Shown here: in pieces, positions 56,816-64,000 of the stretch | Layout of the letters: every line of letters starts with the position of its first letter | Numbering within the stretch: position 1 is the first letter of the stretch | Assembly (NCBI GenBank): GCA_949126835.1 | Contig: OX421495.1 | Coordinates: forward strand, 30,685,671-30,749,670 | Origin: Anisus vortex | Taxonomy: Eukaryota; Mollusca; Gastropoda; Planorbidae | Direction: 5' to 3' | Length of the DNA: 64,000 nucleotides | Program-made: the position numbers and the translations under genes | The notes under the pieces: model-generated | What the model saw: the letters and a program-made list of their open reading frames with translations, nothing else | The model's database searches: none | Told to the model about the DNA's origin: nothing

Positions 56816-57393
56816 TTAATAGAAGTTTGTTGGCAGGCTCGCGAAATAACGCACATTGTCGCACAGCGCCTTTCATCAAGTGACCGTCATGTGAAAATTA
56901 TAAATAGTTAGTGGCCCCCATAGAAGCAGTGAGTTATAGAGGGGGGGGGGTTCCTGCTGCAACCCCAGCTCCGGTCATCCCCTGTCTCCGCCTATGAATG
57001 TTCCAAGTTTAGGCCCTGTCCCCAAGTGCACAGCAAGGAATATCCATTAAGCCCGTTGGCAGGCATAATTAATCTTTATGTTTTTTTTTTCTGCCTCAAT
57101 GGGAGAAGCGGGAATTATAGTCGAGTATTGATATTGTTTTAATTTGTTTATCGAATCCAATGTTGTTTTCATTTGTATGTGATTAACTTGCCTTTAAGAT
57201 TATATTAGGAATGGGATAAGCACAGTAAAATATGTCTAGCTTGTGTCTTATAACGCAGGTTCATTTCAAACTGTTCATGTAATGTAGTTCTGTTTTTACC
57301 TCGCTGTCAGTCTGTGATAATCGCATGCCAATAGACAGACAGACGCAATTTATTCTTTTTTGGAAACATTATTTCTAAGTTTTTCAACTGGCC
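56816..57393. other. Unique DNA, partly GC-richer
   Basis: Contains gttggcaggc twice (about 56829 and 57056), a G run at 56941-56950 and aaccccagctccggtcatcc. This could be a degraded dispersed repeat bounded by the gttggcaggc motifs; not identified. Confidence 0.45.
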
Positions 57394-57775
57394 AAAATAC
57401 TGACTTTAGTTTGATAAAATACACAAAATACTGACTTTAGTTTGATAAAATACACAAAATACTGACTTTAGTTTGATAAAATACACAAAATACTGACTTT
57501 AGTTTGATAAAATACACAAAATACTGACTTTAGTTTGATAAAATACACAAAATACTGACTTTAGTTTGATAAAATACACAAAATACTGACTTTAGTTTGA
57601 TAAAATACACAAAATACTGACTTTAGTTTGATAAAATACACAAAATACTGACTTTAGTTTGATAAAATACACAAAATACTGACTTTAGTTTGATAAAATA
57701 CACAAAATACTGACTTTAGTTTGATAAAATACACAAAATACTGACTTTAGTTTGATAAAATACACAAAATACTGA
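57394..57775. repeat. Perfect 31-bp array, 12 copies
   Basis: Twelve consecutive copies of a 31-bp unit (aaaatactgactttagtttg then ataaaatacac) with no difference by eye, plus a partial thirteenth. Absence of divergence indicates very recent expansion, or assembly from reads that cannot resolve copy number. Confidence 0.98.
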
Positions 57776-57937
57776 TTGACTAAATGTAGGAGAAATTCAA
57801 CTCCAGGCTTTGAACACAAGTCTATGTAGCAGTATAGTAGATAACTTTTATATGTAGGCTATTGGTATGTTTATGTCTTTGTATTGTTAATAATTTTCAA
57901 TGCATATTGTGTTATTAATATAATCTATATGTAACAC

Positions 57938-57962
57938 AAGAGAGAGAGAGATAGATAGATAC

Positions 57963-57994
<32 letters not shown>
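57938..57994. repeat. (GA)n / GATA microsatellite
   Basis: agagagagagatagatagat followed by about 30 bp of GA. Confidence 0.95.
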
Positions 57995-57997
<3 letters not shown>

Positions 57998-59329
57998 AAG
58001 ACAATGATATGGATTTGAAACATGTCTTGTTAGATGGAAACAAATATTTAAAAAAATGTAAATAGATAATACATAAATAGAAGATACAAAGTATATAAAT
58101 ACTGTTGAAACAAAACGGAAATTAATTCAATAGCTACTAAGATAGCCAAAAAGATTACACATATAGCTCTATGCTTAAATACATAAATTACAGGAATTTC
58201 CCCAAGGTTTTATTGCAGGATCATTTTTCTTTTCTTTTGACCTATTTAAAATGCTACTTTTATTTGCGGTCTGTTCCTTTGTTTTTCCTTCAAACACATC
58301 GAAGGACATAAAATGGGCTTTTGAACTTTTGAGAAAAAATTATCTGAATTATGTTTTCAACATTATACATCAAATTGGCATATTGCATCACCGTCATTAG
58401 GTCAGATTTCAAGTTCAGTTAGACAGACAAACAAACGTACACACAGACAACCAACATTTTGTCATAAATATTTAGTTCTTTCTCTCTCTCTCTCTCTTTA
58501 TTTCTCAATGTTTATTTCTTTTAAGTTTTCTCTTTGTTTTCCGTATCGTTTTTTTGTACGTGTATTTTCTATATTGTTTCATTGTTTAAGACAAGTTATA
58601 TTTAGTTTATCTTTTTCTCATTTTAATAACACTGCTACTAATTATATCAACAAAAAAAGGAAAACAAAAACAACTAAAGCTGCACTCGAATCTAAACAAA
58701 ACGATTGATTAAAGTTAAAATATTGTAAAAAGGTTTCAAATTTTATTTAGTACAAATGATAATTGTCCTTAAAAAAGACTGTAAACTTTTCCTGAACCTA
58801 TGTTTTAAATGTTTACATTAATTCCCTCAACTTAATCCGATTTACCAATTATTGAAACTCAAAACTTTAAAATAATTTTAGTCCGTCACTCCTTCCCTTT
58901 CAAAAATGGAATACATTTAAAATATAAACAATAATAAATCATGGAATACAATTTTATTTATCGCAATGAAATAAAACTTACAGGAAGATAGAATAAATGC
59001 TAAAATAACTACTTAGATGTAATTGTTTATCCTATTTTTTTTATTGAAGTAAAATTTTTTATTTAATGTAAGGGGAGGAGGCATTTTTTCTTTTATGGAT
59101 CCTGGTTCGACTTCACTATACGCAGTTTTACACCTAAGCTCGTGCTTATATTTGTACCTAATAAGACCTAATGTGTGTGTGGGTAACAATTTGCCAACAT
59201 GTAATCTATCTGTAACTGTGTCGGGGTGACAGGTAAATTTAGCCCCTGGTTTAAAAACATTTCCAGCCCAGTTACTACCAAACAAAAGGATAACGAAACG
59301 TGGGAAAATGGTGGTCAAGAAAGTAAAGA
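57995..59329. other. AT-rich unique DNA
   Basis: No supported gene in 1.3 kb; a minus-strand open stretch of about 106 codons at 59013-59333 resembles no family I recognise. Confidence 0.5.
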
Positions 59330-59736
59330 ACAAATAAATATATTGGATAAATGATGTTTAAGAAATTAAAAACCAAATAAATCTATTGGACAAATGGTGT
59401 TCACGAAAGAAAAGACCAAATAAATCTATTGGACAAATTTTTTAATGGTGTTCACGAAAGAAAAGACAAAAAAAAATATATTGGATAATTGGTGTTCACG
59501 AAAGAAAAGAACAAATAAATCTATTGGATAAATGGTGTTCACAAACGAAAAGACCAAATAAATCTATTGGATAAATGGTGTTCACGAAAGAAAAGACCAA
59601 ATAAATATATTGGATAAATGGTGTTCACGAAAGAAAAGACCAAATAAATATATTGGATAAATGGTGTTCACGAAAGAAAAGACCAAATCTATTGGATAAA
59701 TGGTGTTCACGAAAGAAAAGACCAAATAAATCTATG
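59330..59736. repeat. 43-bp minisatellite
   Basis: About nine copies of a 43-bp unit: tattggataaatggtgttca, cgaaagaaaagaccaaataa, atc. The left units are more diverged; the right ones nearly identical. Confidence 0.95.
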
Positions 59737-60095
59737 TCATTTGTTAAGTTTGTCATTATTTAAACGCTTAAACACCCTAGGGTATAACTAGACTTACATT
59801 TTTAACATTTTTAAAGAGTATTTAAAAAACTGAACAAATACAACGCACAAAGCAAAAAGAAGTGAAATAAAACATAACTTACAGTTTTGAAATTTCTCCC
59901 TGCGGCTGTAAATGATCCAGCTTTTTAAAACAACAATACACACTTGCCAGATAATCCTTCCAGTGAACCAAGGAGTCGCCCCCAATATAAAAACAAACAA
60001 ACTTGGATCAAGTTCTTTAATGCCTGGCATTCAACGATTACAGACTCGACTGCTAGATCGAATACCACATTTTATATGTTTGAGGTGCCGATACA
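59737..60095. other. Unique DNA
   Basis: No feature recognised. Confidence 0.45.
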
Positions 60096-60097
60096 AA

Positions 60098-60210
60098 TGG
60101 GGGCGCGTGGTGGCTGACGGTAGGGATTTATTGGGGGACCGCCTGTGATCGAAGGGCCAAGCCGCCATGCACACTGATGGGGGTCGACGGAGGCACAAAT
60201 CGCGCGTGCA
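60098..60210 (+). mobile_element. Possible degenerate SINE head
   Basis: gcgcgtggtggctgacggtag (about 60103-60123) resembles a tRNA-like box A. GC-rich sequence follows to about 60210, but no clear box B or body block is present. Confidence 0.25.
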
Positions 60211-60326
60211 GACGAAAAACGAAAGATGTGTCTAATCAAGAAACTCTTTTGAAAAGTTTAGTGGTGCTGAGGGATTGGTGATTTTGTATAGAGGGAGGCG
60301 TGGTAGCTATCTTTTCTTCTTCCCCA

Positions 60327-60423
<97 letters not shown>

Positions 60424-60424
60424 C
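60327..60424. repeat. (TC)n-(TA)n compound microsatellite
   Basis: About 25 bp of TC followed by about 70 bp of TA. Confidence 0.97.
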
Positions 60425-60720
60425 TGTCAGTCTGACTATCTACTATCTATCTATTTATGTATAACTCTGTCTACAAGTCTTTCTATTTCTATTTATCTAT
60501 CCACCCATCTATAGACTATATCTTTTAAATATATCTACTCTATATATCTCTAGATCTCTTATCGTATATCTATCTATCACTAGATCTATCAATCTATGTA
60601 TCTGACAATCTAGTTTTCTATCTATATAAATGTGAACGCATTCTATCCCTACATCTATCTTTCTATGTATCTATCTATATAGATGTGTGTATATAGATAT
60701 TTGTGCTATATACTAGCTTA
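60425..60720. repeat. TCTA-rich simple repeat
   Basis: Degenerate ctatctatctat-type sequence with cgtatatctatctatcac variants. Confidence 0.8.
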
Positions 60721-61265
60721 TTTATATACTATTCTAACATATACAAGATACAAATACAAATGTAGAATAGGCTTATTTGTAGAAATACAAATGTAGAAAT
60801 GCCTAAATGTGAACATAGGTTTGCAATATGGATAAATAAATGAAGGCAAAAAGTCGATTTGTTCTTTATTTTATGATTGATATCATTTTGTTCATTTAGA
60901 TTTCCATGTTTGGTTTTCTTTCAAACGTTGTATCGCTCGTGTACCTCTTTAAATTATTTTTTTGTATTTCACCGCGTTGTACTTAAATGTTTTTTTCTCT
61001 AAGTTAGCTTTTCTCCCTCTCTATGATCATATTTATATTACTATCGCCTCTTCCATTTGATCAGTGTTCATGTACTTGCTCTGTCATCAATTTTTAAATT
61101 GTCAACGTCTACCTGTATATCGTTATCCAGTTGTCTAAGTAAAAACAATATACTTATGTGGAATTTCGACAGAAGGGATGAAACTTTCAAATAGAAAAAT
61201 AATTGTTTACAATATAGATTTATATATGCGTTATTTTATTATTTCAGCTTATCCTGTGTCTTTCT
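60721..61265. other. AT-rich unique DNA
   Basis: No feature recognised. Confidence 0.5.
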
Positions 61266-61267
61266 GT

Positions 61268-61830
61268 GTCTGTATGATTGTATATCTACCAATATATCTG
61301 TCTGTTAGTCTATCTACCGATCTATCTGTCTGTATAATTGTCTATCTACCTTTCTATCTGTATGTTAGTCTATCTATCTATCTTTTTGTCTGACAGTCGA
61401 TCTGTCTATTAGTCTATCTACATATCTATCTGTCGGTCTGTATGATTGTCTAACCATATGTTAGTCTATCTACCTATCTACCTGTTTGGCTTTTTGATCT
61501 ACCTATCTATCTGTCTGTTAGTCTATCTACCTATTGATCTGTCTGTTAGTCTATCTACTTAACTATCTGCCAGTCTATATGATTGTCTATCTACCTGTCT
61601 ATCTGTCTGTTAGTCTATCTAGTTATCTATCGGTCAGTCTATATAATAGTCTATCTACCTATCTATCTGTCTGTCTGATTGTCTATCTATTTATCTGTTA
61701 GTCTAACTACCTATCTACCTGTCAGTCTCTATGATTGTCTATCTACCCATCTATTTGTCTGTCTTAGAGATTGTCTATCGGCTTATCTATCTGTCAGTCT
61801 GCATGTTTGTCTTTCTACATATCTATTAAA
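61268..61830. repeat. TCTATCTACC/TCTGTCTGTTAG minisatellite
   Basis: Degenerate tetranucleotide-based repeat, dominated by gtctatctacctatctatct and gtctgttagtctatc phrases. Confidence 0.9.
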
Positions 61831-61839
61831 ACATAAACA

Positions 61840-62062
61840 TTGACTAGACATAGTCTATATCCACTTGTAACTAACAACTGGTCACCATCATACGACATGG
61901 TCAATATCCACATGTAACGAACAACTGACTAACATCATAGGACATGGTCAATATCCACATATAACTAAGAACTGACCACCATTATAGGACATAGTCAATA
62001 TAAACATGTAACTAACAACTGGTCACCATCATAGGACATAGTCAATATCCACATGTAACTAA
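61840..62062. repeat. 47-bp minisatellite, about 4.5 copies
   Basis: Units of gacatggtcaatatccacat, gtaactaacaactggtcacc, atcatag. Copies differ at several sites. Confidence 0.92.
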
Positions 62063-62288
62063 AAAAAACAAGTAACGAGAGTAAACATTGTTGAGTACAT
62101 TTTTCAGCTTAAAAACATAACTGGATGCTTGATGGTGGCTTGCATAATCAATATATTGACCAGTGGTCAGTAGTCTTTAAATGGTTTTATTTTCTTGATG
62201 TCTGGTTAGCGACATGTAGACCTACATCTAAAGGAATATATTCAATTGTGAAGTTATCTTTTTTATATTTTTTATATTGTGACATCTA
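62063..62288. other. Unique spacer
   Basis: Nothing recognised. Confidence 0.4.
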
Positions 62289-62292
62289 CACC

Positions 62293-62333
<41 letters not shown>

Positions 62334-62500
62334 TTTCATTCCCTCTGTCTCCTTCCCTTTCACTCTCTAAAGGTCCTCCCCGTTTCTTTCTTTCTCCCCA
62401 TTTTCTAAGCTCTCTTTCTTCTCCCTCTTTTACTCTCTTTATTGCCCTCTTCCGCTCTCTCTCTTTCTCTCCATCTTTTTTTCTTTACCCACCTCTCTAT
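62289..62500. repeat. (TC)n and pyrimidine-rich tract
   Basis: About 38 bp of pure TC at 62291-62328, followed by about 170 bp of TC/TTCC-rich sequence. Confidence 0.9.
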
Positions 62501-63054
62501 CTCTCTCGCAAATTATTATTTGTTTTAAAACTACCAAGAAATTTTTATGTTTTTTTTAATGTAGGCTTTATGACAATTGTTTGTTGAAAGCCATATTTCT
62601 TAATTTTAATCTCAATATAAACTTTTCCCTCACTACCTTAACACCAATGCTTCCCTTTCCCTTATAGTACGACTCTATTTGAAATTTACTATACAGCTGT
62701 CAAAGACTTTAGACATATCTATTTCTTTTTTTTTTCTCTGAATGTTAAGAAGTCGAATAAATAAAGTAATGTATTTGGTAACTCATGACTTTAGCTTTTA
62801 ATGTCATGCTATAATTTATTTTAATAAACTTCTTTTTTTTCCATTTATTTGCTTACTTAATGGATATTGAAGTTGAGTTTATTCAACATCCAACATAAGG
62901 TTATACGAGTTTTCCATTGGTGTGCTATTTGTAAAAAGGGGCGGCTTGAAATTTGTTTATAGCCCTTTAACAAAAATTTGAACAAGGCGTCTGTAAAGTG
63001 TTGAGGTTTTGTCAATATCATTGTCAACCAAAGTCCTTTTTTTTATTTCTTCAT
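62501..63054. other. AT-rich unique DNA
   Basis: No gene recognised. Confidence 0.5.
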
Positions 63055-64000
63055 TTAGATGTTATAGATTTAACGTATTTAGATGTAATAGATTTAACGT
63101 ATTTATATGTAATAGATGTAACTTATTTAGATGTAATAGATTTAACGTATTTAGATGTAATAGATTTAACGTATTTAGATGTAATAGATTTAACGTATTT
63201 TGATGTAATAGATTTAACGTATTTAGATGTAATAGATTTAACGTATTTAGATGTAATAGATTTAACGTATTTAGATGTAATAAAGTTAACGTATTTAGAT
63301 GTAATAGATTTAACGTATTAAGATGTAATAGATTTAACGTATTTATATGTAATATATGTAACTGATTTAGATGTAATAGTTTTAACGTATTTATATGTAA
63401 TATATGTACCTTATTTACATGTAATAGATTTAACGTATTTAGATGTAATAGAATAAAAGTATTTATATGTAATAGATGTACCTTATTTAGATGTAGGCCC
63501 TAATAGATTTAACGTATTTTGATGTAATAGATTTAACGTATTTAGATGTAATAGATTTAACCTATTTAGCTGTAATAGATTTAACGTATTTATATGTAAT
63601 AGATGTACCTTATTTAGATGTAATAGATTTAACGTATTTAGGTGTTATAGATTTAAAGTATTTATATGTAATAGGTGTAACTTATTTAGATGTAACAGAT
63701 TTAATGTATTTATATGTAATAGATGTAACTTATTTAGATGTAATAGATGTAACGTATTAAGATGTAATATATTTAACGTATTTAGATGTAATAGATTTAA
63801 CGTATTTAGATGTAATAGATTTAACGTATTTAGATGTAATAGATTTAACGTATTTATATGTAATAGATGTAACGTATGAAGAAGTAATAGATGTAACTTA
63901 CTAAGATGTAATAGATGTAACGTATTAAGAAGTAATAGATTTAACGTATCTAGATGTAATAGATTAAAAGTATTTATATGTAATAGATGTTTATATGTAA
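63055..64000. repeat. 24-bp minisatellite running off the right edge
   Basis: About 39 copies of a 24-bp unit: gatttaacgtatttagatgt plus aata. The unit has eight codons (D-L-T-Y-L-D-V-I), open at the left for about 100 codons. Variants (tatttatatgtaatagatgt, ccttatttagatg) increase to the right. Continues past base 64000. Confidence 0.96.

Noticed and set aside
59013..59333. 106-codon minus-strand frame
   Set aside because: No domain or motif recognised, AT-rich ends and no supporting context.
63055..64000. Telomeric or subtelomeric repeat at the right edge
   Set aside because: The unit is 24 bp and AT-rich, not TTAGGG-like, and no TTAGGG runs occur in the window.

Overview
This window looks like non-coding intergenic DNA from an animal nuclear genome. 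It is AT-rich, contains no convincing intact protein-coding gene, and is full of tandem repeats and decayed transposons. The best clue to the organism is a dispersed tRNA-derived SINE. Its head carries Pol III box A and box B signals, and its body contains blocks such as 'aaagtaaaggcgg' and 'ggccacagaaac'. I associate that SINE with heterobranch gastropods such as Biomphalaria relatives. This is recollection, not a search, so 'gastropod mollusc' is a moderate-confidence inference.

Layout. 1-2265 is a decayed non-LTR retrotransposon fragment. Its reverse-transcriptase (RT) reading frame has been inflated by two different tandem arrays, a 54-bp unit and a 29-bp unit. 2505-14210 is one 11.7-kb satellite-like array built from related 23-, 35- and 36-bp units arranged in repeated higher-order modules. 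14925-15930 is a second, better preserved fragment of the same retrotransposon family, with its C-terminus and a 3' hairpin. From 16.8 to 39.3 kb a long series of independent minisatellites (16-60 bp units) alternates with AT-rich unique DNA, SINE copies, an LTR-like sequence (31.1-32.0 kb) and a hAT-like MITE (34.4 kb). From 39.3 to 48.4 kb lie a truncated THAP zinc-finger frame, SINEs, two copies of a second MITE family, an inverted second copy of the LTR-like sequence, a decayed RT pseudogene of another lineage, and two more hAT-like ends. From 48.4 kb to the end there are further minisatellites and microsatellites, plus two hAT-like MITEs near 54 kb.

By my estimate tandem arrays occupy a little under half of the window. 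Most long open frames are simply arrays whose unit lacks stop codons or has a length divisible by three.

The most interesting theme is where arrays start. Several sit inside recognisable transposons. The 54-bp unit resembles the RT segment N-W-x-M-S-x-H-x3-C-Q-L. The 29-bp unit is the RT segment just after A-K-Y-L-G-V. The 57-bp unit at 53.9 kb matches the 3' half of the hAT-like MITE seen intact at 54.5 kb. The 52-bp array at 43.6 kb follows a hAT 5' end, and a SINE at 33.9 kb carries a two-copy 51-bp duplication. The window therefore shows stages from duplication (x2, x3) through a perfect young array (31 bp x12) to large diverged arrays.
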